This document shows positions 42,348-53,458 of a DNA stretch of 64,000 nt, one piece after another. Each line of letters starts with the position of its first letter. Within the stretch, counting starts at the first letter, position 1. A model generated the notes under the pieces. The model did not search any database and was not told the DNA's origin. It worked only from the letters and a program-made list of their open reading frames with translations. Origin of the DNA: Phytophthora colocasiae (lineage: Eukaryota > Oomycota > Peronosporomycetes > Peronosporales > Peronosporaceae); contig JAGKQI010000105.1 in NCBI GenBank assembly GCA_018806915.1, forward strand, positions 1,488,001 through 1,552,000, read 5' to 3'. Position numbers and translations under genes: made by a program.

Positions 42348-43937
42348 ATGACGGACTTCGACGCATTCGACCAGGTAGATCCGTTCTACATGGCGCTACT
42401 ACGCTCACGCCAGCGTAGATTCGCCGACTGTATCGACATTTGTACGGACATTTTAGCTCAAAATCCGTACGACCAGGCGGCCTGGGTCACGAAGACTAAG
42501 GCGATGACCATGCAGAACTTTATTGACGATTCGGAACTGGAAGAAGATGGTGCGGCCGATCTACTTATGGACGACAACGTAATGGCGTCCATGCCACGAC
42601 CAGGAACGTCCCTTAATCGTCCGAATTCGCGTGCAGGCACAAGTGACCCGAGTCTACGCCCCATGACGTCAACTGGACGCCCGCTAAGTGGTTTTGCCCG
42701 ACCTGGAACGAGTTCTAGACCTGGAACTGGTAGTATGTCGGTAGATCGCGCTCTACAGGGCAATCGACCGGGAACTTCTCGTCCGGCAACGACATTGGGA
42801 CGACAGGTGCGACTTGGAACGGCGTCAATGCAGGCGTCCGACTCGGGCGTGTTCATTGACGTGAACCGTTTGGATTTTAAACGATACGCCAAGCGACCAG
42901 CAATTGCTAAGGCTTTGGTGGACTATTTGCTTTACTGTGAACATAACCCACGGAAGGCGCTTGAGCTGGCTGCAGAGGCAACAGTAGCTGCTGACTACAA
43001 GGATTGGTGGTGGAAAGCGAGACTGGGCAAATGCTACTACCAGTTGGGGCTGTTTCGAGATGCAGAGAAGCAGTTTGAGTCGTCTCTGCGAAACCAGGAC
43101 ACAGTGATCACGTACCTAGAGCTGGGTAAGGTGTATTTGCGTCTGGATCAGCCGAATACAGCGCTGGACAGGTACGAGAAGGGTAGAACCAAGTTCCCTG
43201 GAGATACTCAGTTGCTGGTCAGCATTGCTCGAGTTCACGACATGCTCAACGACGTCGAGAAGAGTGTGAATGTGTACAAGGAGGTACTGCAGTTGGACGC
43301 CTCCAACGTCGAAGCTATCGCGTGTCTAGCGTCCAACTACTTCTACACTGATCACCCCGAGGTTGCTCTGCGTTATTACCGTCGTCTGCTGCAGATGGAT
43401 GTCAACACTGCGGAGCTCTGGTGCAACATTGGGCTCTGCTGTTTCCACGCGTCGCAGTACGACATGACCCTTTCGTGCTTCGATCGAGCACTTTCCCTCG
43501 CGTCGGACGACTGCATGGCCGACGTCTGGTACAACATCGGGCAGGTTGCCATCGGAATTGGGGACCTGGGGCTCGCCTACCAGGCCTTCAAGATCGCAGT
43601 GTCCGTGGATAGCAACCACGCCGAGTCGTATAACAACTTGGGCGTGTTGGAACTGCGGAAGGGGAACCTCGACCAAGCACGAGCCAACTTCCAGCTCTCT
43701 GAGAATCTCGCAGATTTCATGTTCGAGCCCAGCTACAACCGCGGTAAGTGAAGCTTCATGTTCACGGTCGCTTCTAGGTAACTAACGCTTGGTGTTCCAA
43801 CAGCTCTGCTCGCGTACAAGGTGGGCGACTTCCATGACTCGTTCACGAAGGTCAACCGAGCACTCAGTACGAACCCATCGCACAGCGACTCGTTGGAGCT
43901 CAAGAAACAACTCCAGCAGTTCCTCACGATGCTCTAA
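42348..43937 (+). CDS. BBS8: BBSome subunit BBS8 / TTC8 (2 exons)
   Basis: Model: 42348-43743 joined to 43804-43937 (GT-AG, phase 1), 509 residues. The N-terminal segment DPFYMALLRSRQRRFADCI, the linker with repeated RPGT/GRP phrases ending RFVRLGTASM-like (here RQVRLGTASM), and about eight TPR repeats from residue 190 onward are all hallmark features of TTC8. The second exon completes the last TPR. BBS8 is part of the BBSome coat that moves membrane proteins in and out of cilia; in this organism that means the zoospore flagella. It converges on the PP2A gene. Confidence 0.95.
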
Positions 43938-44221
43938 GCACTCTGGCCAAAGGAAAACAGGAACACAACGCAACAAACCAACTAAATCCGTGCATATATG
44001 AAGAATACCTACCGCTTTTAAAGCAAAACAGGACTGACTGAGAAGCAAGTGGGATATCACATCCAGCGACCAGAGCCCAAGCACACCTGTCCTCTGTCGG
44101 CCATCCAGCTTCTCTTGTATCTGTGTTTCTCGCGTCGGTACTCCGTGTTCCTTCTGGTCTCCAGTCGACGCCTTGCTACGCAGCGTCCGCTCTTGTCCAG
44201 TCCTACAGCACTACGCTCGTT

Positions 44222-45181
44222 CTACAGGAAGTAGTCAGGCGTGCGCTTCTTCTCGTTAAAGTTGCTGTCACGTGGAGCGGGGTCGAACTGGATGAACTTG
44301 CACGTCTCGTATACCTTGTCCCCACTGCGGTCAGCCATGACCTCATCGATCTCCATGAGCGCAGCCTGGTTACCACAACGGTAGCAGTAGTTCGGCGCAC
44401 TAAAGATCGTCACCACACCACGGTTGTGCGTCCACTGGTATCCCTCCATGACCAGCTGATGGGCACGAGCAATGAACGTAAGTCCGTTGCTGCGCTTGAA
44501 CTGCTCCGTAATGTCCTGGCCAAACGTGTAACCGGCACCACGGGGAGAGATGCCCCATCCACAGCGGTCATCAGGGTCGGACCACACCAGATCACACATG
44601 GGACCTTCATGAGGCACCTCCTGCACACGATCCAGTGCACGCGCATGGTCCAGCGTGTCAATGGAAGGCGACAGACCTCCGTGCATGCAGAAGACGCGGT
44701 TCTCGATGAGCGCCGTCATAGGCAAGTGGTCAAACAGGTCAGTAAAGTACTTCCACACGTTAGCGTTACCGTATTTACGCAGACACTCGTCATAGAAGCC
44801 GTAGACCTGCGTGATCTGACGGGATTCGTGGTTGCCACGGAGGATCGTGATCCGTTCACGGTGACGCACCTTCAGTGCCACTAAGAGCGCCACACTCTCA
44901 AGGGAATAGTAGCCACGGTCCACATAGTCACCCATGAAGAGGTAGTTGGTATCCGGACAGGCACCACCTATCCGGAAGAGCTCCAACAGGTCGTAGAACT
45001 GACCGTGGATATCACCACAGACCGTCACGGGACACTTGACCGGCTGTACGTTGGACTCTCCGGCCAGAATCTCCTTGGCTTTCTGGCACAACTCGTAGAT
45101 CTCCGTCTCCGTGAGGTTCTCCGCACGACGTAGACGGTCGATCTGAGCGTCCAACGCCTTCATCTCCCCGCGCGAGTCCAT
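44222..45181 (-). CDS. PP2AC: Protein phosphatase 2A catalytic subunit
   Basis: Intronless, 319 residues from the ATG at 45181. Metal-binding and catalytic motifs of PPP phosphatases are all present: GDIHGQ, GDYVDRG, RGNHE, HGGLSP, and [11 protein letters not shown]. It ends TPDYFL, the invariant PP2A tail whose terminal Leu is carboxymethylated to control B-subunit binding. The N-terminus is about 10 residues longer than in animals. It is the Ser/Thr phosphatase core of the PP2A holoenzyme in cytosol and nucleus. Divergent from the nine-exon gene with 279 bp between starts. Confidence 0.97.
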   Translation of the reverse strand: MDSRGEMKALDAQIDRLRRAENLTETEIYELCQKAKEILAGESNVQPVKCPVTVCGDIHGQFYDLLELFRIGGACPDTNYLFMGDYVDRGYYSLESVALLVALKVRHRERITILRGNHESRQITQVYGFYDECLRKYGNANVWKYFTDLFDHLPMTALIENRVFCMHGGLSPSIDTLDHARALDRVQEVPHEGPMCDLVWSDPDDRCGWGISPRGAGYTFGQDITEQFKRSNGLTFIARAHQLVMEGYQWTHNRGVVTIFSAPNYCYRCGNQAALMEIDEVMADRSGDKVYETCKFIQFDPAPRDSNFNEKKRTPDYFL

Positions 45182-45460
45182 TGATCTGTAGCTGTAGCTG
45201 CTTGTGCTTGGTCGGGAACAACTTGAGTGTGAGAGTCCCTCCCCCCCTTCCCCTTACTGGCTTTTGTAAAACAACTGTAACAATTAATATGTAGAAATCA
45301 GTACAGAAATGTATGTTTACAGGTATTGCTGTGAATTCGTGACAAGTTGAAGTGGATGGAGAGGTCATGAAGAGACGTCAACGAGCTATTTGCAGTGCTG
45401 TTCATTGGTAGGTGATAGTTATAGTCATTCAGGGAGAAACCACCAGAGCGAGAGAGAGAG

Positions 45461-46852
45461 ATGTCGAGGAAGCACCACTATGTGCCTAAGAAGGACACGA
45501 CCGATAGCTTCGAGGAGCTCTCGGCCAAGCTCACAGCCGATCTGCGGAACCATGTGCGCTTCATGGCCGACTACCCCGTGCTCTCGGACGATTGGATTCA
45601 AATGGCGGAGCAGATCGGTCGAATCGGGAATATTACAGAGATGGAGAGGCAGTTACCTAAGAAACATGATGCTACGCTCTGGGAGTGCGAGGAGATCGCG
45701 TTGCGGTGAGTGAAGCCGCACCTTTTGATAGCAGAGGGATGTTGACTGAAAATGTGTCAAATGTTGTGTAGCTATCTACTTGAGGACGGGAAATTGAATC
45801 TGTACGTTGCAGAAGAGAAGGTGATGACTTAAGTTCAAAGGTCTTACTGTGAATGGATTGCAGGTGTCTGCGCAATCTCGTGGACTACAACAGCTACCTC
45901 AAGCGCCTGATCGAGCGTGGACCTGTCAAGGTTAGAGAGGTAGTTTTATTTCTCAGCAGATTGAGGAGTAACAATATGGATTCTTGATAAATGTAGACGG
46001 AAACAATGGCTACTCTGGAGAAATTCGAGCATGGCATGGGGCTAACATTAAAGAATGCTTGGCTCCACGCAGAGGCTGTGCAGGTGAGGCAAGTTCTAAA
46101 ATGTTCTAATTGAACAGTAATCTAACGACTTCTAATGAACAGACCACAGATCTTCCTCTGCTGATCGAGTACATTCATGATATATTAATCTATTGCCTTG
46201 AGCGCCCAGACGTAAGAAATCACACTTAGTATCACTTGTTTCGGGGGGAAAAACTCATTTTTGGTTGTGTACGAACAGTACTTGCCAAACAAAAAGAGGG
46301 ACAATTGTCAAGAAGTTACAGTCATTCACTTCTTGCTCGGACTGTGCAGGCAACTAGACTCGATCGATGAATCACGGTACGTCAATTGAAAAAATAAGCA
46401 GTAGTAAGACATTTGACTCACTTGCATGGCAGAGTTATGCCACTACTGGCAGAGAAGCGTATCTTCGCGTTGTTGGCGATGCACCTGAGTGCTCACATCA
46501 ACCTCTTACATGTACGTGGCATTCACCAGTCAATGACCGACGAAACAGATTGCTAATCTTGATATCACTAGGCGTCGGACGTCGCTGTCGGTGCTGAAGT
46601 ACTTGCTCTCATCTGCAGTACAGAAGACTTTGAATCCCACGACGACTATTACGTGGACTCCCCCGAGGCTGAGTCTGCCCTGCTGACCTTCTACGGTAAG
46701 TACTCAGCACTGTCCTTCAAAATGGACACGAAACTGATGTTCATCTTGCTGCAGACGACTATCTCGAGGAGGCAACTGAAGACCTCGACGCTCGTAAACG
46801 ATTGCGACCGCTACTGGACGCGGTTCGACAGCTCAATTACAACCGCAAGTAG
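45461..46852 (+). CDS. Conserved-looking helical protein of unknown function, nine exons
   Basis: Model: 45461-45705, 45772-45801, 45864-45930, 45997-46083, 46143-46211, 46279-46376, 46433-46511, 46572-46695, 46755-46852. All eight introns are GT-AG, 42-67 nt long, and every phase joins without a stop, giving 298 residues. It begins MSRKHHYVPKKDTTDSFEEL and is almost wholly alpha-helical by composition, with Leu-rich helices (IEYIHDILIYCLE; VIHFLLGLCRQLDSIDE; ALLAMHLSAHINLLH) suggesting an ARM/HEAT-like fold, an acidic patch near residue 250, and a basic end. I do not recognise the family. Intron density is far above its neighbours'. A TCATTC initiator-like site lies about 35 bp before the ATG. 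Confidence 0.8.
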
Positions 46853-47160
46853 CTCTGGTTCTCCCCTGAATGCTCCAGCATTCGTCTACTTACAACATAA
46901 TAACAATCCATACGCAAAATAATATTCAACTTCAACGTTGGCTCGTCACATGGCTACATTGTTTTTATGGTACATTGTACCATTAGACAGCCCTCTAATC
47001 AGGTTGGATTTGCCATTCTGAATCGAAGCAGCCACATTCAAGAAGCGTCGCTGGACTTGCGGTCGCTCGGGGCGTCTGCAGTAGCTCCCGCAGCCTCCGG
47101 ACCCGTCTCAGCCGCTTCAACTGCTACTTAACATCCATACGCAGGTATCTATTGCCTGTC
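46853..47160. other. Intergenic, no gene seen
   Basis: The 3' flank of the nine-exon gene and 5' leader of the TOM1/GPR137-like gene. No supported feature. Confidence 0.5.
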
Positions 47161-48534
47161 ATGATCGCAGAAGCCAATGAGAACAGCAGCAGCACGTATG
47201 AACCGACGGTCTACACTCTGCTGCTCACTGGGATGTGTCTCGTGATGGCTCTGTTCCTATTGACGCGGCTGCTGGTGGCTCTACGTAACAAGAACAAAAT
47301 ATTGGCGTGGTCCACTGGATTCTACGTGCTGTGTCTGCTCTGGACCGGTGTACGTGCAGCCTACTGGATCATTATGTCGACACAATCCAGCATGCGCTAC
47401 CTGACGCTCTACCTGCTCTACTGGTCACCCACGCCCATCCAGTTCGCCAACTTCTCGCTGTTAATCCTGTTCTACATTCAAGTGCTTACAGGCCAAGAGT
47501 GGCGCTCAAAGTGGCGCAATGTTTGCCTACCACTGTATCTGCTGCTCACGATGACCATGGCCACGTTTACTGTTGTGTGGGCGTTCAATTCGTCTAATGA
47601 TATCTCTAAAGCTGCACGAAGAGGAGACGAGTACGACCAAGAGTTCTCCAGAGTGTCTGATGTCAGCGTGCAGCTCAAATACTCGGCATTCAGCTTCTTT
47701 CTGCTCAGTGTGCTCTTCGGCTTCTTTGGCTGGAAAATGGCCAATGTACGTAGTGTTTTTAAGGGTTTTTTCAGGAAAAAAGGCCTGAGCGGAGTGGATT
47801 TATGTATGCAAAAGATTGAAAGCTGGAAACGAAGGCGGCTGCTGATTTCAAGACCAAGGGTACGTTGTGGATGGCCTGTTGAACAAAAAAGACGTTGAGC
47901 TGATGTGTGTTTTGTGCAGAGCCTAGCAGTGATCAACTCACTGTTGTGTTTGATTTTCTTTACTCGTGGGATTCGAGATCTAGCGACGTCTCAAAGCTGG
48001 TTCCTGAGCATCTGGAACAACTTGGATATGAATGGCCGTGTGACGACGGTAGCCTACTTTGTGTTCTTCTGCTTCTGGGAGTTCCTACCGACAATACTAC
48101 TGCTCTGTTTGATATCGTCTAAAGCTGGTGGCGTAGGAGGTATCTAGAGCTGATCGATGGACATTGAGTGTGCGTTGGAGCTAATGAATATTTGTGTGTT
48201 TGTAGCTCCGAAGCACGGGCCTGCGTCCCAAAAGCTACCTGACTACGGTATTTTCCACATCATCAATACTGGCGAGGGCAAGCTTTTAGCAGCGAGCCCG
48301 CTTGGAACAAGTGCTTACAGCTCCTACGGAACGCGAACAGAAGGCTCCGTTGGATACGATCGAGAACCTGAGCGTGAACGTCCACGCTGGACACATGGTG
48401 GTGACCTCTTCCAAGATCCTCTTCGCTATGACTCGGACGACGGACCAGTACCATCACCCCGCCACTTCTCGGACAGTTACAATAGTGACACAAGCAACAG
48501 CAACTACTACTACGAACGAGTATCAGGAATTTAA
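47161..48534 (+). CDS. TOM1/TOM3/GPR137-like seven-transmembrane protein (3 exons)
   Basis: Model: 47161-47859, 47920-48139, 48206-48534, phases consistent, 415 residues. About seven hydrophobic segments: two before residue 70, then SPTPIQFANFSLLILFYIQV, a segment at about 125, LKYSAFSFFLLSVLFGFFGW at about 185, and two more in exon 2 ending LLLCLISSKAGGVGG. The polar 110-residue C-terminal tail is Ser/Tyr-rich. Layout and phrases match the THH1/TOM1/TOM3 (DUF1084) and GPR137 group, membrane proteins of endolysosomes or vacuoles. The basic loop after residue 200 (about 47750-47820) might instead be a short intron, since GTACGT occurs at 47746; both readings keep the frame. Convergent with the BBOF1-like gene. 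Confidence 0.75.
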
Positions 48535-48636
48535 CTATCGCCTGCTCATGAACTGTGTGTATTTGTTTGGTGTAAAGGCTCAGATGATGACAAGAAATGA
48601 CGGGCAAGAGAAGAATTCGGGTGACAATTTGTGGGT

Positions 48637-50205
48637 TTATCTTCCCTTTCCTATGCTGGCTCGGGTTGGCGCTCTTGGAACGATTGGCATTCCACTGAGC
48701 GACATGCTCAGTGCTTCTTCACCTAAGGGATTGTTATCAACTGATCTATGACCATCTCGTCCACTCTGCGGTTCAGTGGCGAAGTAAACCGCGGTGGATC
48801 GCTGTTTCTCCCTCTGGTTCGGACTACGAACGTGTTTGGGTGGAGTCTCTGCTGTTTCCCGGCCCTGCACATCCACAAAGCTTTGGGAGCGGTTGATCTT
48901 GGCGAACACAAGACGAAGAACTCGTTCGCGGTCTTCCCAACTGAGCTGGCGGAGATCCACTTTCTCTGTGAAATGTTGCGGTGGGCCAGGAGGAGTCGAG
49001 TTGTTCCGAGCTGCAGGGCTGTTAGGTGATGTCAGCTTCGGGAAGCGTAAGCTGGGCTTGATCCCGTGTGCGCAGTTCACCTCTCGATGGTAGTGTTCTA
49101 CATCGCGTTCGTGTTTTTCCTTGCGTTCCTGTTCGATCTCCCGCTTGACATGCTCAAGAGAATCCAGGAAGAACTGTTCGACGTCTGTGCGTTGGTTCAA
49201 AATGGTTTGTGCCAGTCGCCTCAAGTTCCGTAACTCGCGGTTCTTGAGTCGTAGCAGTTTGCGAAGACCTTCCACATCGAGCGTCAGCTCCTCGCGTTCT
49301 CGCTCATGTCGGGTGGCGTGGGCATGAGCATCCCAAGAAGCTGCTGCCAAGCCGGCGCCAAGCTTCTGTTCAGCTTCTCGAAGACTGGAACGCAGTTGTG
49401 TCAACTCTCGTGCTTGTCGCTGGGCTTGTTTAGCGAACTCGGCTTCCTTCTGGACTTGCAGTTGGAGCTCCACATTCAACGTCTTCGCCCGAGTCTTGAA
49501 TTGCTGCTTCTCACGCTGGAGCTCTTCCGTCATCTGCAACTGGAATCGCAACTCCTCACCCATCCGCTTGTTGTCCGTCACGATCTTCCGAGTATCGGCA
49601 TCCAGACCATTGCGAGCGTCTTCTTTAGCTTGCTGCTTGACGACTTCGATCTTCTTCTCGTGCTCCTTCTGCAGACGAGCCTTCTCCTCGAGGAACTTCC
49701 TCTCCAGAGCTCCAGCCGTATCCCGCGCTTGCTCTCGCTCCAGTGTCAACTGCGTCTCGAGATCTTTCAGCTTCGTGGCGACGCTATCCTTCATCTCTTT
49801 GAAGAGCTCGAGCTGATGCAGTTCTTCACGCAGATAGAAGATCTGCTCTGAGGCAGCTTCTTCCTTGGCTGTAGCCTGCTGGATGAGATGTTGGCGCTCA
49901 GCATCTCGAGCCTGTTGCATCTGTTCAAGTGCCAATGCATGACTCAGTCTTGCTGCTGCGAGCTCTTCTCCGATCTTGGTAAGTTGTTTGTCTCGAGACT
50001 GAATCTCCTTTTGGAAGTAAGCAACGAACTCGTGGGTCTCTTGCTCCCGTTTGTCGTGTCTTGCACGCAACTCAGCGTCTTCATCCTGCAGCTGAGCCAC
50101 TCGAGCTGCCATCGCTGCCAGTTTCTGTTGATCTACCTGTCGGTTGAACATTTCAGTCGCTTCATTGCCTTCATCAGCTGCAGCTTTGGGATTTTGACCT
50201 TCCAT
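48637..50205 (-). CDS. BBOF1-like coiled-coil protein (flagellar basal body)
   Basis: Intronless, 522 residues from the ATG at 50205 (the frame opens upstream only with TTG). Residues about 20-370 are one long coiled coil rich in Glu, Lys, Gln and Leu, with the DUF4515-type phrase DNKRMGEELRFQLQ and the conserved RLKNRELRNLRRLAQTILNQ followed by TDVEQFFLDSLEHVK, as in basal body-orientation factor 1 (CCDC176). The C-terminal 150 residues are Pro/Ser-rich with a short helix SWEDRERVLRLVFAKIN. In animals BBOF1 aligns basal bodies in ciliated cells; here a role in flagellated zoospores is inferred. Confidence 0.7.
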   Translation of the reverse strand: MEGQNPKAAADEGNEATEMFNRQVDQQKLAAMAARVAQLQDEDAELRARHDKREQETHEFVAYFQKEIQSRDKQLTKIGEELAAARLSHALALEQMQQARDAERQHLIQQATAKEEAASEQIFYLREELHQLELFKEMKDSVATKLKDLETQLTLEREQARDTAGALERKFLEEKARLQKEHEKKIEVVKQQAKEDARNGLDADTRKIVTDNKRMGEELRFQLQMTEELQREKQQFKTRAKTLNVELQLQVQKEAEFAKQAQRQARELTQLRSSLREAEQKLGAGLAAASWDAHAHATRHEREREELTLDVEGLRKLLRLKNRELRNLRRLAQTILNQRTDVEQFFLDSLEHVKREIEQERKEKHERDVEHYHREVNCAHGIKPSLRFPKLTSPNSPAARNNSTPPGPPQHFTEKVDLRQLSWEDRERVLRLVFAKINRSQSFVDVQGRETAETPPKHVRSPNQREKQRSTAVYFATEPQSGRDGHRSVDNNPLGEEALSMSLSGMPIVPRAPTRASIGKGR

Positions 50206-50379
50206 GATGCCAATTGGCGTTGTCACCAAAGCTATAGCGAGGGTAGTGGAGCTTAAACTAACTGGAGCAGTCTGCTTATTTTAGAGCAACACCAGAACCA
50301 TATTTGCATCCCCGTGAAGAATGTTGCAACCAAGTTTTTTTGCTTTGTTCATCATTTCGCAAGCTAAGAAGTTCAATAG

Positions 50380-51378
50380 TCAGGCTACGGCAAGTTCGCC
50401 AGCGGGATGCTGTACGGCATGCGATCGTAGTTTTGGTTGACTCCCAGTCTCAGGTCGCCCCTACAACAGACAATCCCATCCGGTGTTAAACACATCAGGA
50501 TATTGGTCATAGCATGTACGGTACGGCATCTCAAGGTCAAGAACTCACTCTCGAGGTGGAAGCAATACCTCCTCTTCCCGGTAGATTCTGCCGGGGCTCC
50601 GCACAGCCAACATCGTCGAGTTCTGCGTGCAGTTGCTCCACGTAGGACAGCAGTTGTCAATGCAAGGCGTGCCTGGCGTCTTCACCGACGTGAGATCGAA
50701 CACCTCAGGTCTTGTATCACCTCTTGGTGTGAGGTCTCCAGCACGGAAGTTGCAATAGCCGTCCTTGCAGTACCCGCGTCTGGAGCAGAAAGCAGCCACG
50801 TCCACTCGCTGCTTCATGCTGCAACCGATGCGCACCAAACACTGCCCCAACTTGCTAGCAAGCACAACAGCAATAAGCACATCGTCAGGAGCAAGGACCG
50901 CGTACAGAAGTGCAGCCTAGCACAAACCTGTAGCACGGACAGAGGTAGCGCCGCGGGTCCTGATACTGCACAGGGCAATCCATCCGGCACGCCTCCACCT
51001 GGTCAGGCAAACATCCTTCTCCAATGCAGTCAGTTTACGACGACACCTTGCGCTCCTTTTCGGCAATGGACAACGTCGACGCGTCGAGAGCACCCACCTG
51101 CCGAGACTTGACGGACCTTGGGCAGAGCCACCTTGACCACCACAGACGCCACGTCAGTCCTCCCTTTCGTATGAACTTCCAGTTGGGTATAAAAGAGGCT
51201 GATGGGAATGATTACGCCAGCCTCTCCGCCGACGCTCGTCGCCGAGCAAGCTCTGGTTCAGAAGTCTCCATGGTTAGCAGATATGCACGCTTACCTGGGC
51301 GAGAGCTTGATGCGGAGCGTGCAGGAGCGCAACCAGTAGTAGGAGCAGCATTGGCACCACGGCAAGACGCCGCGCCAT
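50380..51378 (-). CDS. Putative secreted cysteine-rich protein (several exons, 5' joins uncertain)
   Basis: Exon 1 (51378-51295) encodes a textbook signal peptide, MARRLAVVPMLLLLLVALLH, ending HQALAQ just before GTAAGC. A Cys-rich exon ends at 50928 (CLPDQVEACRMDCP...CPCY). The main exon 50854-50569 joins in phase and adds about ten more cysteines (GQCLVRIGCS, FCSRRGYCKDGYCNF, PCIDNCCPTWSNC). A last exon 50460-50380 ends at a TGA. One or two short exons between 51294 and 51020 are needed to link the phases (phrase VVVKVALPKVRQVSA is a candidate); I could not fix their acceptors. No known family, RxLR or elicitin motif recognised. Probably extracellular. Confidence 0.55.
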
Positions 51379-52170
51379 GTCCGATCCTCCTCGTTGGCGG
51401 CGTTTCGCAGAATGAGTACGTTTACGCTCCTCACCTGCGACAATAATAGTTTGAGGTGAAAGCTCCGTAATATGAGGCACTTCGACGTATTTGAGGATAT
51501 CTGGCGCTGTAATTCACTGCAGAATGTATAAAAAACACTGGAGATCGTCTTCCTTTGCTTTTTGTGAATCCTCAATGTAATAAACAGAGGGAGTTCGCCT
51601 TTTCTCGCAGCACTTTGCTGCATGGGCAAACTTCAGCTTGCCGTAAACTGCTGACACGCTTTGAACTGCGAAAATGCGGTGACAGAGAGCGTTCCTCGAA
51701 TCGAGGGAGCGCCAGGTTGCGCGCGCGCTTTGTGCTTTGGATGGCGAGCGTCAACCTCTTGAATGGTTGCGGGCTGCCAACTGCAGCGACAGCATTACCA
51801 ATTGTGTTTGCGTGGCCTGTTGGGATAAGGTAGACGTAGCAAGCGGTAGCTACAGTGTGCTATGCAGTGAGTACATTTATATGCTCGCAGTTTTGTTGTG
51901 CTAGTTGTTGCAACTTCGACTTCAATACACAGATCCGCCGTAGGTCGGCCGCCAGTCCAAACGCTCGGTTTGCGGTGCAGACATCCGCAACCCATTGGTG
52001 AGATATTATCCCGTGTTGAACGCCCACGGTGCGGACATGCTCAGCTGCGGTGCGGCAAAGTCGGCGACGCGAGACTCGCCCCATGTAGGCGACGCCTTTC
52101 CTCCCACCGTTGCAGTTCTCGTTCGTTACCAACACATATTGGCCGCGAGCACAAACCGGGCGCGCGCAAA
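51379..52170. other. Intergenic, no gene seen
   Basis: Upstream region of the secreted Cys-rich gene. No supported coding feature; short open frames have no protein-like composition. Confidence 0.5.
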
Positions 52171-53262
52171 ATGATTGGCTTGCGGGCTGGAAAGCCCGGG
52201 TCTCGCAGTTCTTTAGTTTTGTTTGTACTAGCGCTAGCAGTCCTTGTGGATCTGCCATTCGACTGGAGGAACTGCCGCGTGTATGGACGGCGGCATTTTC
52301 TGTAACAAGTACAACCAATGACCTGGCATCAATTATTGACTATGAACGCAGTGACCAGGACGTCTACGTCTACGGACTGAGTTAACGCTCGTATCTCGTG
52401 GAAGGACTGGGCCACTTTGCACCTGCGAGTGTCATCAGTTGATGGAATTGTATCGGAGAGTGGAGACACAGTGGAGAAACGCTCGACGTTCTCGAACTGG
52501 GACCACAACTGTGGTGTCGTGGCCAGTCGATTCCTTGTATGGCTGAAGACTTCTGCAAAAGCAAGTTTTCTAGTGACAGATCTTAGCTCTACGACAAGCT
52601 GGATCTGCTGTACCTGACGGCAAGCAAAGATCTAACGCCTGTGCTGACGCATTAGCACATAACGGCAAAAAGCCTTCGTACTTGCTCCGATCTACCTTTG
52701 GTGATATCTTTCGACCGTATGCGGATTCCAATCCTTGCAGTAATTTACCCGCAGCGATGCGGATACTGATGCGCTCGTTTACTTTGCTGAATCGGAGGAT
52801 GATGCTGGATTTGGTGATGAGGAACCCGAGACGCTGCTCTACGACTCGGATTTGATGTTCTACCTTATTGTGCTCTCGGAAATGTGGGAGTCCCCTACTC
52901 CATACAAGGCGACGTTGATGAACAGGTACGAGAACTCCACCATGGCATCGGACAACTACTTGTCGCTGCCATACTATTGTTTGTACACTGGAAGCCGGGA
53001 ACGTCCCTATTGCTCTGCCTCTGGTGGATGAACGTGAATGAGTGGCGAGCGGATGCTCGTGAACTTTGATGACAGGCCACTGCACGACATTCACTGCACC
53101 AACGAACAGTGGCGGTGCTACGTGCGGTGTGTAAATTCCGATATCCTACACAAAGAAAAACGGCGTGTTGGAGAACGTGGATACTAACTGTATGGACGAC
53201 CTGAAGCCGGGGAGTTTTTGCACGAGCGACCTCTACGACAGCTTGGATTCAGATTGGTAAAG
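52171..53262 (+). pseudogene. Decayed gene for a secreted or membrane protein
   Basis: Starts with an ATG and a hydrophobic signal-like segment (SLVLFVLALAVLVDLPFDW). Coding-like phrases then run on the plus strand in changing frames: SIIDYERSDQDVYVYGL, AEDFCKSKFSSD, NGKKPSYLLRSTFGDIFRPY, YFAESEDDAGFGDEEPETLL, DLMFYLIVLSEMWES, RPLHDIHCTNEQWRCYV, and a final FCTSDLYDSLDSDW before a TAA/TAG cluster. Frame changes inside phrases and missing splice signals suggest decay, though unrecognised introns or sequence errors could contribute. Family unknown. Confidence 0.4.
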
Positions 53263-53458
53263 CTCGAGTGGAGAAGAATGTATTAAACAGAGTTGATCTT
53301 AAAGTGTAGCCCCTCTTATCAAGCAAAGAATAATGCAGCAAGAAACGAGTCAACACGTGACAAGTTTTAAAAGAAAGAAGCATGTTACAAGCCTAACGTA
53401 CGTCCTAGTGTGATTGCAAACCTGTCTGTCCTCGACCGTAATGAGCACTTGCAATTCT

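Noticed and set aside
46367..46922. Short plus-strand frames (46367-46597, 46653-46922) as separate genes
   Set aside because: They overlap exons 6-9 of the nine-exon gene and read through its introns in the wrong phase.
52570..53094. 174-codon minus-strand frame
   Set aside because: Lies opposite more protein-like plus-strand phrases; no start context, motif or conserved composition.
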